A stretch of DNA of 64,000 nucleotides from Gimesia alba (GCF_007744675.1 NZ_CP036269.1:5187546-5251545); one strand, 5' to 3'. Numbered from the stretch's first letter, positions 51,727-61,428 are shown. The notes: generated by a model not told the origin, from the letters alone. Program-made: numbers and translations.

Positions 51727-53985
51727 CTACGATCGAGACTTTTCCGTAACCTGATACCAGCGCTGATCAATTTGCAGTATCACGTTCCCCAGTGAGAAAT
51801 ATTTGGCCAGCCGCTGATCTTGCTTGAGTAGTTCAAAATATTCTGTAGATCCCACTTCGATTATTTTAAGGTTTTGATGGAGATGTGGATCGTACAGACT
51901 TTCGTTCCAGAACAGTCCCTTCGATTTATAGAAGGTTCGATTTCCGATATAACGAATGGTCTTTAGTGCAGAACCTCTCTTGTTGAATTTCTTCATTTCA
52001 CGTTCTGCTTGATCGTAATAACGGGCGGCATTCCCACTTTTACCAGCTGCATATCGGTCCCGGTTGGTGCTTTGTGCATCGAGGACTTTTTCCTGCTGCA
52101 CACTTCCATTTGTCGAACGTTTGAATGGTTGATATTCCAGTTCTTTTTCGAACTTCTGCCCCAGTTTCCGTCGATATGCTCCCAATAGAGGCATCGGAGA
52201 CTGCTCTGTGATGGTATCATCGGCCATCAGAAAACTTGTATAAGGAGTTACGATCCCATGCTGCTTTGCTAGCAAAGTGATCTCATCAACCAGTTCCTGA
52301 TCCGGCTTTGCCTGTCCGCTATTACGAATTTGTGCAATCAGATAATCAACCTTCTGCCCCGCCCAGAGTCGCGGTACAAAACTGTTTTTATCATCAGCCG
52401 ATTTCCTGGGAAATTCCAGTTGATAGGATTGGGTCACTCTCGCACCGTTGACGGTACCTGTAACTCGAACCGTCTTTGATCCTGAACCGGTATAACGTCC
52501 ATAAATCAGTAATTGTTCGCCTTTGAAGAGATCTTTCACATGACGCGGATAGACATCAGTCACTATTGCCCCTGCAAAATCGATCGACACATCCGCCATG
52601 ATCGGGCTACCAACCCGGTCAAAGAACTGGCTGATTTTCTTCGTCAAATCTTCATCTGGCAAAATATAGTCTGCTTCTCCACGGTGATCGAGAGCCAGAA
52701 AGTCAAGTAGCTTTGTATTCACATCGTATCCCTCACCAAATACGAACAGCCTGACATGTTGCGAGTTCTTCTCTGAAATGGTTTTCAACAGCTTACTGGC
52801 ATCGCGTTCTCCCACAGTCGGCAATCCATCCGTTGAGAAGACAATCATTTTCAGCCGCTGATTCCTCAGTGAAACTTCCTTTTCGAGATGCTTTAACGAA
52901 AGTAACAACGCTTCTTCAATCGCCGTGGCACCGCGGGCGGTCATCGCATCGGCATAAGCCAGCGCTTTCTGCTTTGATTCTTCGTTGAACTCGATCAGCC
53001 CATGCTGGTGGAAATGCCGCGCCGTGGTACTGAAATCGATGATATTAAACCGATCCCCCGGACGTAGGTGATTGATGCAATACTTTAAAGCATCGCGGGC
53101 CTGCTCCATCTTATTCTGCTGCAACATAGAGCCAGAGGTATCGACGCAGAACACCACATCTTTCGGCAGGATCTTCTCTTCGGTCAACTTCCCGACGCCC
53201 TGCCCTTGAGTGGGTGAGAGCATCATCATGAAATAACCGGGTTCGCCTGGCTCGCGATGTGCAATCAGACTGGCGCCGACTTCATCGGGGGTAGTCTGAT
53301 AATAAAGCACAAACGGATGTTTTGGCAGATAATTTTTCTGTTTCCATTCGACGGAAATATCCCAGTCTCTCTTCTCAACCAGTTTCACCTGGTGGGTCGG
53401 ACTATAAATATTTTTGATGGGTTCGGTACTGCGAATATTCACAGTCACAGATGCTTCCTTGAGCGGTTGCATTAACGCTTTGGGATTCGTATTGAGCATC
53501 TGCAAGCGAATCAGATCGCCCCGCTTCTTCAAAACCGTAGTATAAGTCAGTTTAACCATCACGGTTTTCCCTGCTTCGACCCGCGGAATTTTTGTCTGGA
53601 TGAGCTGGTTGCCATAATATTCCAGTAATGCAGGCGAGCCACCTTTCTTCACAATCTCCTGAAACACCTGATTTGCTTTTTCGACATCCAGAATTTCCGC
53701 CTGCATTTCCTTTCCGTCAACAAGCACAGACATGTTGTTAACTTGCGTCCCCGGTTCCAGTTCCATGTAACAGGTACCACCGACGATGGCCCTGCCGTTG
53801 GGATTGCGGAAGCCACAACGATAGGTCTTCACGGCAACCTGATCCTGAATATCGACGTTGATATGATCCAGCCAGACCTGAACCGGTTGAGGAGCCCGCA
53901 TAAAACAGGCATGCGTCACAGTGCTGACAGTGGAAAGCAGGATGGCAGCGGCAATAATTCCGAAACCGCGTAGATAAAATCGCAT
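51727..53985 (-). CDS. Secreted VIT and VWA domain protein
   Basis: A 752-residue protein of the inter-alpha-trypsin-inhibitor-like class. A signal peptide (about 1-27, ending in THA) is followed by a VIT domain (about 35-180; ELEPGTQVNNMSV, VFQEIVKKGGSPALLEYYGN) and a VWA domain (about 275-450) with an intact metal site (FCVDTSGSM, FSTDGLPTVGE). The C-terminal 300 residues are beta-rich and then helical, of unknown role. Such proteins are thought to bind matrix or polymers. AAGGGG precedes the ATG. It follows a second VWA gene on the same strand by 68 bases and is probably co-transcribed. Confidence 0.9.
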   Translation of the reverse strand: MRFYLRGFGIIAAAILLSTVSTVTHACFMRAPQPVQVWLDHINVDIQDQVAVKTYRCGFRNPNGRAIVGGTCYMELEPGTQVNNMSVLVDGKEMQAEILDVEKANQVFQEIVKKGGSPALLEYYGNQLIQTKIPRVEAGKTVMVKLTYTTVLKKRGDLIRLQMLNTNPKALMQPLKEASVTVNIRSTEPIKNIYSPTHQVKLVEKRDWDISVEWKQKNYLPKHPFVLYYQTTPDEVGASLIAHREPGEPGYFMMMLSPTQGQGVGKLTEEKILPKDVVFCVDTSGSMLQQNKMEQARDALKYCINHLRPGDRFNIIDFSTTARHFHQHGLIEFNEESKQKALAYADAMTARGATAIEEALLLSLKHLEKEVSLRNQRLKMIVFSTDGLPTVGERDASKLLKTISEKNSQHVRLFVFGEGYDVNTKLLDFLALDHRGEADYILPDEDLTKKISQFFDRVGSPIMADVSIDFAGAIVTDVYPRHVKDLFKGEQLLIYGRYTGSGSKTVRVTGTVNGARVTQSYQLEFPRKSADDKNSFVPRLWAGQKVDYLIAQIRNSGQAKPDQELVDEITLLAKQHGIVTPYTSFLMADDTITEQSPMPLLGAYRRKLGQKFEKELEYQPFKRSTNGSVQQEKVLDAQSTNRDRYAAGKSGNAARYYDQAEREMKKFNKRGSALKTIRYIGNRTFYKSKGLFWNESLYDPHLHQNLKIIEVGSTEYFELLKQDQRLAKYFSLGNVILQIDQRWYQVTEKSRS

Positions 53986-54053
53986 GTCATTGCCCCTTGA
54001 TTAAAACGGCTTCCGGTGGAATGAAAGATTCAGGATTCGACTTCTGAACTACA

Positions 54054-55202
54054 TTATTCTGACTCAAACTGGAAATTCTTTTTCTTTGCCTGGGAACGAA
54101 TCACTCGGATCACCGCAGCATCGAATGTATTATCCTGTGCCTGATTTTTCTGTTTTTTCATTTCGGCAGCGATAAACTGTTTTCGTTTTTTAGTCAGTTC
54201 CTGAATCTGTAACTGAATTTGTTTTCGTTCTTTTTGCTTCTCACTGATATAAACTTCTCGTTCTTTAGGTGACAGTTTTTTTAGTTCGGCAGGTAGTTCT
54301 GCTTCTTTCAGATCCTGAAGTTTGACTTTCTTACCAGCTAGCGCTTCGATTAAATCGCCTTTGGCACGATACCGGCCTGAGCCTTTAAAAGCCGCACGTT
54401 CTGCACCAGATGCAGGAGCTGCTTCCTGAGATAAAGAATCTGCTGCTGACTGACTGGTGGTGGATTTTTTCTGTTCTTCCTGAGAGCCATAAAAGAGATA
54501 GGTCCTGTTGATTCCCCGGCTCAAATCATTCAATTTCTTATCGTAGGGTGTGGCAGGAGTCACAATTTCCAGTCCCTGATTGATACTCAGATAAGAACCG
54601 TCTGCCAGTAATGCTCCTTCTTTCCACCCCGTCTGGATCCCCGTTTGCTCAGGGCCACAGAAAATCGTGTTGACCGTGATTCCTTTTTGGACAGCATTCG
54701 GACAGGCCACTTTATAGTCCACTTTTCCCTGACTGAAGCCTTCATTGCCGGCGATGAAGATCATTTTCAAACAATCATTGTCTTCACTCCATTGCAGACC
54801 GTTGGTCGCTGCCTGAATTACCTGACCGCAATATTCTTCACCACCATTGGTTTTTAATGCGAACAGTTCCTCCGAAATCTGGTCCAGATTTTCCGTCAAC
54901 GGCACGATTTGTCGCAAGTAGCCTTCGCTGGCAGGCAGACTGCTTTTCCCGTATTCATACAGGGCGACTTTCATCACGGGAATCTTCCCGTTTTGTTTCG
55001 CGGTGGCCAGTTCGTTTACAATCTTCCAGAGTTGTGTCCGTGCCTGATTGATTAATCCACTCATACTGCCACTCGTATCAAGCAGAATCGCCAATTCGAC
55101 TGAAGGTTGTGCTGGCTGTGGCTTTTCTTTTGCCTGACTCATTTGGGCTGACAGACAAAAAGTAAATAGAATTAACGCCGTAAGTCGAAACAGTTTGCGC
55201 AT
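54054..55202 (-). CDS. Secreted VWA-domain protein with Lys/Gln-rich tail
   Basis: A 382-residue protein: signal peptide (about 1-24), VWA domain (about 33-230) with the metal motif LLDTSGSM, and a Lys/Glu/Gln-rich helical region from about 290 (EVYISEKQKERKQIQLQIQE) likely to form a coiled coil. No transmembrane helix follows the signal, so it should be exported. GGAGAAG is the ribosome site. It lies upstream of the VIT/VWA gene in what looks like a two-gene operon; the two may act on the same outer-layer target. Confidence 0.88.
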   Translation of the reverse strand: MRKLFRLTALILFTFCLSAQMSQAKEKPQPAQPSVELAILLDTSGSMSGLINQARTQLWKIVNELATAKQNGKIPVMKVALYEYGKSSLPASEGYLRQIVPLTENLDQISEELFALKTNGGEEYCGQVIQAATNGLQWSEDNDCLKMIFIAGNEGFSQGKVDYKVACPNAVQKGITVNTIFCGPEQTGIQTGWKEGALLADGSYLSINQGLEIVTPATPYDKKLNDLSRGINRTYLFYGSQEEQKKSTTSQSAADSLSQEAAPASGAERAAFKGSGRYRAKGDLIEALAGKKVKLQDLKEAELPAELKKLSPKEREVYISEKQKERKQIQLQIQELTKKRKQFIAAEMKKQKNQAQDNTFDAAVIRVIRSQAKKKNFQFESE

Positions 55203-55282
55203 GGAAACTTCTCCTGGATAAGCACAGGATTACTGAGAAATGAAGTGCCTCACACCGGGCACCGCTCATTGGACGGCGTGCG

Positions 55283-55324
55283 CAAAAAAGAAGTTCCCAA
55301 AAATTGATCAATTTCAGGAACTTC
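55283..55324 (-). terminator. Rho-independent terminator of the Kv-like channel gene
   Basis: GAAGTTCC (55290-55297) pairs with GGAACTTC (55317-55324); the loop contains an inner ATTGATCAAT palindrome. On the minus strand it is followed by a run of T (plus-strand A-run 55284-55289). It lies 30 bases past the channel stop. Confidence 0.85.
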
Positions 55325-55353
55325 TTTTATCTGGAAGATCGAATGGCAGCCAT

Positions 55354-56232
55354 TCAGTTCAGGCGTGAGCCACAGAATTTACAGAAAATCGCATTGGAAT
55401 CGTGCCCTTCTTTCATGCATTCCGGACATACCTGAGTCGTAATTCGAGATGAGTCCGATTTCGATCCCGAATGTGCTAACTCAGCGGACACAATTCCTGT
55501 GGGTACGATAATCAGGCTGTATCCAAAAAACATAATCATGGCCGCCAGACATTTCCCTAAAGGGGTGATGGGTGTGACATCACCGTAACCTACGGTTGTC
55601 ATCGTGACGATCGCCCAATACATGCTTTCGGGAATCGAATCAAAACCATTTAAATTAGCCTCTCTTTGGGCATTATCCTCCACTAAATGCAACGCAGCCC
55701 CTTCAATAACGACGGCAATCAGGACCGTTGTTAAAAACACAATAATTTTTGAACGACTGGTCCAGATGGCATGGCGTAATTCCGACGCACCGGTCAACAT
55801 ATGCCCCAACTTGAAGATTCGGAACACACGCAGTAGTCGCAACGCTCGAATGACCCCCAGTCGCTGCATATCCACTGTATCGACTGATGCCAGAAAAATC
55901 AGATAGGTGGGAAGAATCGACAACAAATCCACCACACCGTAGAAGCTGAAGATATACCGCAGCGGTCGACGGGCACAGATGATCCGCGCGACATATTCGA
56001 TGGTAAACAAAATTGTGAAGAACCATTCGGCAATACTAAATTGGCGATCATACTTCGCATCAAACGATTTGACGCTCTCGAGCATGATCACCAGAATGCT
56101 CACTAAAATGGCAATCAGCAGCACAACATCAAACAGTTTTCCGGCAGGTGTATCTGCTTCAAAGATTATCTCATACATCTGCTCGCGCCAGGTTTGAGGT
56201 TTCTTTTCTTGAGCAGGTTTGGGATCTGACAT
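55354..56232 (-). CDS. Voltage-gated-type potassium channel with C-terminal zinc ribbon
   Basis: A 292-residue six-helix channel. S4 carries regularly spaced arginines (R124, R129, R132, R135, R138, in VIRALRLLRVFRIFKL), and the pore has TVGYGD (213-218), the potassium selectivity filter. It forms a tetramer in the inner membrane. The tail ends in a CPEC/CKFC zinc ribbon (C269, C272, C284, C287), an uncommon addition for a bacterial Kv channel. It could serve assembly or sensing. It is followed by its own terminator. Confidence 0.92.
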   Translation of the reverse strand: MSDPKPAQEKKPQTWREQMYEIIFEADTPAGKLFDVVLLIAILVSILVIMLESVKSFDAKYDRQFSIAEWFFTILFTIEYVARIICARRPLRYIFSFYGVVDLLSILPTYLIFLASVDTVDMQRLGVIRALRLLRVFRIFKLGHMLTGASELRHAIWTSRSKIIVFLTTVLIAVVIEGAALHLVEDNAQREANLNGFDSIPESMYWAIVTMTTVGYGDVTPITPLGKCLAAMIMFFGYSLIIVPTGIVSAELAHSGSKSDSSRITTQVCPECMKEGHDSNAIFCKFCGSRLN

Positions 56233-56499
56233 TCAAATACTTTCCAAGAGTAAGCCGCGGATAACGATTCTTTGTATTGCAAAGGGATTATGTCTGATAA
56301 ACCTTGATGAGGTCAACATGTCTCACCGAGCAAAACGGTCCTTCATAACATGAGTAATATACGTAACTGGAAACTTATCAGATCACTACTTTTTCTCTGA
56401 TTCTGAATCCGTTTATAACCAGAGTTAATTCAATTCGAAAGAATTCTCCCGCTCCTTGCCTTTGCACATATTTCCCCCCAGTCTGGAACAGGTCTGAAT

Positions 56500-56704
56500 A
56501 TGCGTATCGTTTTCTGGTGTTAGATTGCCTGCCTGTTGTGTAGAAGCACTTTTACTGCGGAGCCGGAACCCGCGGACTTCTTTGAAAAGTCCGTTCGCCC
56601 TATCCTGTTCCAGTATTGCGCCGACTGTCATGATCCTGAAGATTCCCAAAGTGGTGTCTGACCGCTTTGGTGACAGTAACGGCGAGTTGAAGGGACTGAT
56701 CTGA
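56500..56704 (+). pseudogene. Decayed planctomycete cytochrome c (signal peptide and CxxCH start of a PSCyt gene)
   Basis: Starting at ATG 56500 the frame reads a signal-peptide-like start broken by TAG at 56521-56523, then continues IACLLCRSTFTAEPEPADFF, EKSVRPILFQYCADCHDPED, SQSGV and stops at 56659. FFEKSVRPIL...C-ADCH is the hallmark of planctomycete c-type cytochromes (heme-binding CxxCH). After the stop, the next frame (about 56654-56704) continues DRFGDSNGELKGLI, as the intact family would with a frameshift, and ends at TGA 56702. So there are at least two inactivating changes and the body of the gene is gone; the neighbouring propeller gene begins two bases later on the other strand. 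Confidence 0.78.
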
Positions 56705-56705
56705 T

Positions 56706-58238
56706 TTACTTCTGAAACTGAAATGAATACAAGTCAGCATCTTTCAATTGAATGCGCAGGCGAACTGGTTTCCCTTGCAGGCTGCTGGCATCTGCTTTCT
56801 GATTCCAGGTCACGGTCCGATCGACCGTATCGCCAAACAGGTCCGCACACTCTTTTAAAGTAAATCCTTGAATCGGCTGCCCCTCTGCAGTTTGAATTTC
56901 CACTCGCATGCTCCCGGCGGCAGATGTCGCAAAGTTAGCAGATAATTTCGTTCCCTCAAAAGTAAACGGTCGTGTGATCAGTTCTCCCCCCTTCATCGAA
57001 GCGTGTACCGAAGTAAACCCATCCAATCGAAGTGAATAGAGTCTGAGTGATCCTCCTTTCCCGTGCCAGTAATCTTCGGCAGCATAGATCGATAATTCGT
57101 TCGGAGCACCGGGAAGTGCTGATTTTGTTTCGACAACGTGTTCGGCAATAAACTGATGCCCGTACTGCCAGGTACCAGTACGTTCGATACCGGGACGCAG
57201 AAACGCTTCATTCCAACGTTTAAAGTGGACGCCATTACGGCTGGCCATCAAAAGCCCTTCACTGATAGCAGTCCCATAACGTTCCACAGAAGAAGCCCGC
57301 TGTTTACGACGTTTGGGATCGGGAAGTGCCCGCATCGATTCGGACCAGCCTCGTTCCACATAACGGGCAGGAAAGCCGATCCGAATATGAGGTGCCCGAT
57401 AATAGGCTTTCACCTGATTGGTATAAAGTTGTTCGCTGGGAGAATCTTCGTAAGTCAGATCAATTGCATTGTTCCAGTTGAGAAAATCATCAGAAGTGGC
57501 TGTTTGAATCGCGCGATCGCCTTCTGGTTTCCAAGTTTTGGAAGTGGTAACTCCTCCAGAAAAGACGCGATAATAGGTTCGATAGGTCTGTTGATCGGTA
57601 TCCCAGAACGCCAGATTTTGTGAATCGAAGGCTCCTTTCGTAATCACCGGTTTTTCCTGCATCAACTTCCAGTGTATTCCATTCGCTGACTGAAAAGCAT
57701 AGAGGCCTCCTTCACTTTGAGTACCTGCCAGTGCCTTGTACTTTGCTTCCGGTTTGCAGTTCGGATTTTCATCTTTAAAGGGTGCAAAATTATGTGTGCC
57801 CAACCCTTCCAAAATAATGTTATTTTTTTTCGATCCCTGAAACTCAACTAAATCTAACTCAGGTCGCGTCCAGTGAATGCCGTCCTTACTTTCCGCGTAA
57901 CAATAAAAAGGCTTATGGCTGCCAGTATTGATGCGCCCGTCTGAAACAATAATATGGGAGCCGCGATAATAGAGCCGATACAAGTCGCCGTCCTGGAAAA
58001 TGGTATGATAACCAGAACTACTCCCTTCCCAGTCTTGATCAAATTTAAAAACCACCTCACGCGGGATAGGATGTTGGAGGCGAATCTCGATTTCTCCCGT
58101 CAGTTTTTCCACTAACACGTCATCGATAAATAACTCCCGTCGATTCCCAATTTCGAGCGGCGATTCGGCAAAACTCAGCGACGAGCAAAGTAATAAAAAA
58201 GCAGCCATCAGCAGACATTGAATGAAACGTACGGGCAT
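56706..58238 (-). CDS. Secreted five-bladed-propeller-type glycoside hydrolase-like protein
   Basis: A 510-residue protein with a signal peptide (about 1-24, LLMAAFLLLCSSLSFA). The first half shows repeated blade-like strands with aromatic Asp boxes (FIDDVLVEKL, YRLYYRGSH, KPFYCYAESKDGIHWTRPEL), typical of GH32/43/130-like propellers common in planctomycetes. The last about 120 residues form a beta-sandwich (FTFEGTKLSANFATSAAGSM). Catalytic residues cannot be assigned with confidence. CAGGAG is the ribosome site. The substrate is unknown. It starts next to the decayed cytochrome. Confidence 0.7.
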   Translation of the reverse strand: MPVRFIQCLLMAAFLLLCSSLSFAESPLEIGNRRELFIDDVLVEKLTGEIEIRLQHPIPREVVFKFDQDWEGSSSGYHTIFQDGDLYRLYYRGSHIIVSDGRINTGSHKPFYCYAESKDGIHWTRPELDLVEFQGSKKNNIILEGLGTHNFAPFKDENPNCKPEAKYKALAGTQSEGGLYAFQSANGIHWKLMQEKPVITKGAFDSQNLAFWDTDQQTYRTYYRVFSGGVTTSKTWKPEGDRAIQTATSDDFLNWNNAIDLTYEDSPSEQLYTNQVKAYYRAPHIRIGFPARYVERGWSESMRALPDPKRRKQRASSVERYGTAISEGLLMASRNGVHFKRWNEAFLRPGIERTGTWQYGHQFIAEHVVETKSALPGAPNELSIYAAEDYWHGKGGSLRLYSLRLDGFTSVHASMKGGELITRPFTFEGTKLSANFATSAAGSMRVEIQTAEGQPIQGFTLKECADLFGDTVDRTVTWNQKADASSLQGKPVRLRIQLKDADLYSFQFQK

Positions 58239-58326
58239 GGTTCAGACTCCTGGAAAGAAAAAAGAGAGGCTTTTACGATACCATACTCAAAACAGAAATG
58301 CACCTGCAGCGAACTCAACGACCGAT

Positions 58327-58776
58327 TCAACCTGGTAGTTTCAGATGCAATAAGGGAAACGGCTTTCCAAACCCGTCCCGCTTAGAGCGAAGAGCGACTT
58401 CAAACCCCAAATGCAGATAAAAACCGACGGCCTGTTCGTTCTGCTCATTCACATCGACCAGTTCCACGTCCAGATCCTTGATTGCATATTCCACAAGTTG
58501 GCGTCCCAGACCTTTTCCCCGCCAGTCAGGATCGATAAACAGTGCTTCAATTTTTGGTGAGTCCACACCCAGAAAACCAATCACAGTCTCAGTATCGTCG
58601 CGGACGCAGAAGAGAGGCATTCGCGTTAAACAATGGTCGTATACGAGAGGCTTAAGCGATTGAATGTCTGCTTCTGTTAGAAAACCATGCGTGGCCCTTA
58701 CCGAAGATTCCCAGACTTCTAATGCACGGGGATAGTCAGCAGGAGTGACAGCAGTAATCTGATGTTGAGAAGTCAT
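58327..58776 (-). CDS. GNAT family N-acetyltransferase
   Basis: A 149-residue single GNAT domain. IEALFIDPDWRGKGLGRQLV (about residues 76-95) is the acetyl-CoA-binding motif A with the RGKGLG loop, followed by NEQNEQAVGFYLHLGFEV, the motif B. It most resembles the YjaB-type small acetyltransferases. It transfers acetyl groups to a small molecule or protein; the substrate is unknown. No operon partner is evident. Confidence 0.9.
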   Translation of the reverse strand: MTSQHQITAVTPADYPRALEVWESSVRATHGFLTEADIQSLKPLVYDHCLTRMPLFCVRDDTETVIGFLGVDSPKIEALFIDPDWRGKGLGRQLVEYAIKDLDVELVDVNEQNEQAVGFYLHLGFEVALRSKRDGFGKPFPLLHLKLPG

Positions 58777-58850
58777 CGTTGTAGTGAGTTTCAGATAAAT
58801 TGAATGACAGGGAATTCGAATTCACCGAGTGAGTTTACTGAACTCATTCC

Positions 58851-58892
58851 AAGAAAAAAAGCCGATTCGCTCGTGAGGAACGAATCGGCTTG
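58851..58892 (-). terminator. Rho-independent terminator of the Gfo/Idh/MocA gene
   Basis: AAGCCGATTCG (58859-58869) pairs with CGAATCGGCTT (58881-58891). On the minus strand it runs into a T-tract (plus-strand A-run 58854-58860). It lies about 22 bases past the stop. Confidence 0.9.
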
Positions 58893-58913
58893 GTAATTGA
58901 CGTTGAACAAATA

Positions 58914-60242
58914 TTAGAGAACTTTGCTCACACCTGGAGTTGGGATCGGGTAGAAACCATTTTCATCAGGTCCTGTAACGGGAGCTGCTTCCCAGGAGAA
59001 CTCTTTTGGCATCAGATCGACGTTCGATGCCATGGCTTCGTCCCAGGTGACTGGTTTACCACTGTAGGTTGCCAGACGTCCCAGAATGGAAGTCATGGTT
59101 GATTTCGCACCATACTCCGCTTCATTATAAGGCGTTCCGTTATAGATGGCAGCGAACAGATCATCGTGTTCAACCTGATAAGGGTTGGCTTTCTTGCCAC
59201 GGTATTTCCATTTGTACCCAGCTGTAGTTTCATACTTCGCACCACTGATATCACAAGAACCTTTGGTTCCCTGAGCATGCTCAGTCACGCTATTCCAGCA
59301 GTTGCGAATGTGCCGACATTGGCTATACATCCGAGTGTCATCGGCGTAAACGAATTCAACAGCGAAATGGTCATAGATTTCACCATACTTCTTGTCGGTA
59401 CGAACCTGACGTCCCCCCATACCATATGCTTTGACGGGGAAATCGTCTTTCAACCAGTTACATACATCAATGTTGTGAATGTGCTGCTCGTTGATGTGGT
59501 CACCACACAGCCAGTTATAGTAGTACCAGTTTCGCATCTGGTATTCCATTTCTGATTTGGCATCTTCGCGAGCCAGACGTGGTTCCCAGACGCCACCACT
59601 GTTCCAGTAACAACGCATTGAAGTAATATCGCCAATCGCACCATCTTTCAGGCGATTGATGGTTTCAATGTAAGGAGCCTGGTGATGACGCTGCAAACCA
59701 ACTCCAACCGCCAGATTTTTTTCTTTGGCTTTTTTAGCGGCTTCAAGGACTTTCTTGACTCCGGTCACATCTGTGGCCACTGGTTTTTCCATGAAGATAT
59801 GCACGCCTTTATTGACGGCAGCTTCAAAGTGAATTGGACGGAATCCGGGAGGTGTTGCCAGAATCACCACATCGACACCACTGTCGAGGAGTTTCTGGTA
59901 GGCGTCGAACCCGACGAATTTTTTCTCTTCGGCGACGTCGACTCGCTCCGGTCGACCGGAAAACTGCTTTTGCAGGTTGCTCAGGCTGCTGTCCATTCGA
60001 TCTTTGAATGCATCCGCCATTGCTTCCAGCTTCACGTTTCCTTTTGTGGACAAGGCTTGTGAAGCAGCACCGGTACCGCGGCCACCACAGCCTACCAGAC
60101 CAACTTTGATTTGATCGTCGCCGCTTGCATGGACATGAGCCGCCGATCCTAAACTGGCAAGAATTCCAGTCCCAACAGCCGTTGCCGTTGTTGTTTTTAA
60201 AAAGTCACGTCTGGAGGTTGATTGATTGTTAGATTGAGTCAT
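58914..60242 (-). CDS. Gfo/Idh/MocA family oxidoreductase with Tat signal
   Basis: A 442-residue NAD(P)-dependent oxidoreductase. The N-terminus TSRRDFLKTTTATAVGTGIL is a twin-arginine signal, so the folded, cofactor-loaded enzyme is exported. VGLVGCGGRGTGAAS is the Rossmann nucleotide loop, and HIFMEKPVATDVTG carries the conserved catalytic-region EKP. The C-terminal domain is the usual sheet for sugar binding (about 150-430). Substrate, probably a sugar or sugar derivative, is unknown. AGGGAAAGG precedes the ATG. A SUMF1-type gene lies upstream, about 140 bases away on the same strand. Confidence 0.9.
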   Translation of the reverse strand: MTQSNNQSTSRRDFLKTTTATAVGTGILASLGSAAHVHASGDDQIKVGLVGCGGRGTGAASQALSTKGNVKLEAMADAFKDRMDSSLSNLQKQFSGRPERVDVAEEKKFVGFDAYQKLLDSGVDVVILATPPGFRPIHFEAAVNKGVHIFMEKPVATDVTGVKKVLEAAKKAKEKNLAVGVGLQRHHQAPYIETINRLKDGAIGDITSMRCYWNSGGVWEPRLAREDAKSEMEYQMRNWYYYNWLCGDHINEQHIHNIDVCNWLKDDFPVKAYGMGGRQVRTDKKYGEIYDHFAVEFVYADDTRMYSQCRHIRNCWNSVTEHAQGTKGSCDISGAKYETTAGYKWKYRGKKANPYQVEHDDLFAAIYNGTPYNEAEYGAKSTMTSILGRLATYSGKPVTWDEAMASNVDLMPKEFSWEAAPVTGPDENGFYPIPTPGVSKVL

Positions 60243-60384
60243 CAGAGGCCTTTCCCTAATCTGCAGGTGGATTTGGTCGGTTTTACGTTACCTAATTTAC
60301 ATATGCAATCAGCGAGACAAATCGTTTGTTGAATTTCAGCCTATGCATCTGTTTTCAATAAAATTCTTCACTCTAAGTTTATAA

Positions 60385-61428
60385 TCAGCGTCCTTCATCC
60401 TCAGGGATTGCTGGATCAAGACCATATTTCTTTCGTTCTTCAGCCGTTGGTACTTTCAAAGGACGTACCACGCGGAATCCCACCATAATCGCATCGGTGT
60501 GATACCAGATACTTTGTGGAATTTGTGGGTCCTGAATTTTCCAGTCAGAACTGGAAGCAATTCGGTTTGCGCTACGCAATGCTTCTGGCTCATCATCCCA
60601 GGAGCCACCTTTGGCGACACGAGGATAGAGCGTCGTTGGTACATTGATTGGGAAATTCAGGGTTCCCTTACCACTCCATTTTTTGTAGGCATCCGGAATA
60701 TACTGATCAAGTACCCATTCGGAGACATTGCCGTGCATGTCATACAGTCCCCAGGGATTTGGTTTCTTCTTACCGACCTTTTGATAGGTGTCGTTGCAGT
60801 TGGCGTAGTGCCAGGCATAGTCATCTAACTTTTCCGGATTATCGCCGAAGGAATAGGCAGTGGTGGTACCGGCGCGGCACGCGTATTCCCATTCTGCTTC
60901 AGTGGGAAGACGGTAATAGTGACCTGTTTTTTCGCTTAACCATTTACAATAGGTCTTGGCAGCCAACTGAGTCATACAGATCGCAGGATAGCCATCGTGG
61001 CCCATGTCAAAGGTCATGTCAGTATATGGCTTGGTTGGACGAGTCACGGCATCGGCGGCTTTTTCTTTCGCGTCCGATTTTCCCCGTAGCAGTTTACGAC
61101 GTTGAATATCGAGATTGAAACTCCAGATATCGTATTCATTCCAGGTGACTTCGTGCTTGCCCATCCAGAAGGGGTCGATTTTGACTTTGATTTGTGGACC
61201 TTCGTCATCTTCCCGATTCTTCTCATTCGCGGGGCTCCCCATCAGGTATTCGCCACCAGGAATGGGAACCATATCGAAAGAAACATCGGTATTCGCAATT
61301 TTTTCTGTGTAAGGTTTCATCTCCTTGGCTTTTTCACCAGCATTCGCCAGAGAAACAGAAAACAGGATTGCAGCAAGGAATGCGAATTTGCCTTGCATTA
61401 AGAGACTGGAACGACATACGCTAAGCAT
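60385..61428 (-). CDS. Secreted SUMF1/FGE-domain protein without the catalytic cysteines
   Basis: A 347-residue protein with a signal peptide (about 1-30) and a formylglycine-generating-enzyme sulfatase domain (about 50-335): [55 protein letters not shown] and [16 protein letters not shown]. In true FGEs the last block contains the two active cysteines, one just before the final Arg; here leucine stands in that place (ALRSANR). So it should not mature sulfatases, and more likely binds a ligand or protein. GGAG before the ATG at 61428 supports this start. It may be co-transcribed with the oxidoreductase gene. Confidence 0.82.
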   Translation of the reverse strand: MLSVCRSSLLMQGKFAFLAAILFSVSLANAGEKAKEMKPYTEKIANTDVSFDMVPIPGGEYLMGSPANEKNREDDEGPQIKVKIDPFWMGKHEVTWNEYDIWSFNLDIQRRKLLRGKSDAKEKAADAVTRPTKPYTDMTFDMGHDGYPAICMTQLAAKTYCKWLSEKTGHYYRLPTEAEWEYACRAGTTTAYSFGDNPEKLDDYAWHYANCNDTYQKVGKKKPNPWGLYDMHGNVSEWVLDQYIPDAYKKWSGKGTLNFPINVPTTLYPRVAKGGSWDDEPEALRSANRIASSSDWKIQDPQIPQSIWYHTDAIMVGFRVVRPLKVPTAEERKKYGLDPAIPEDEGR

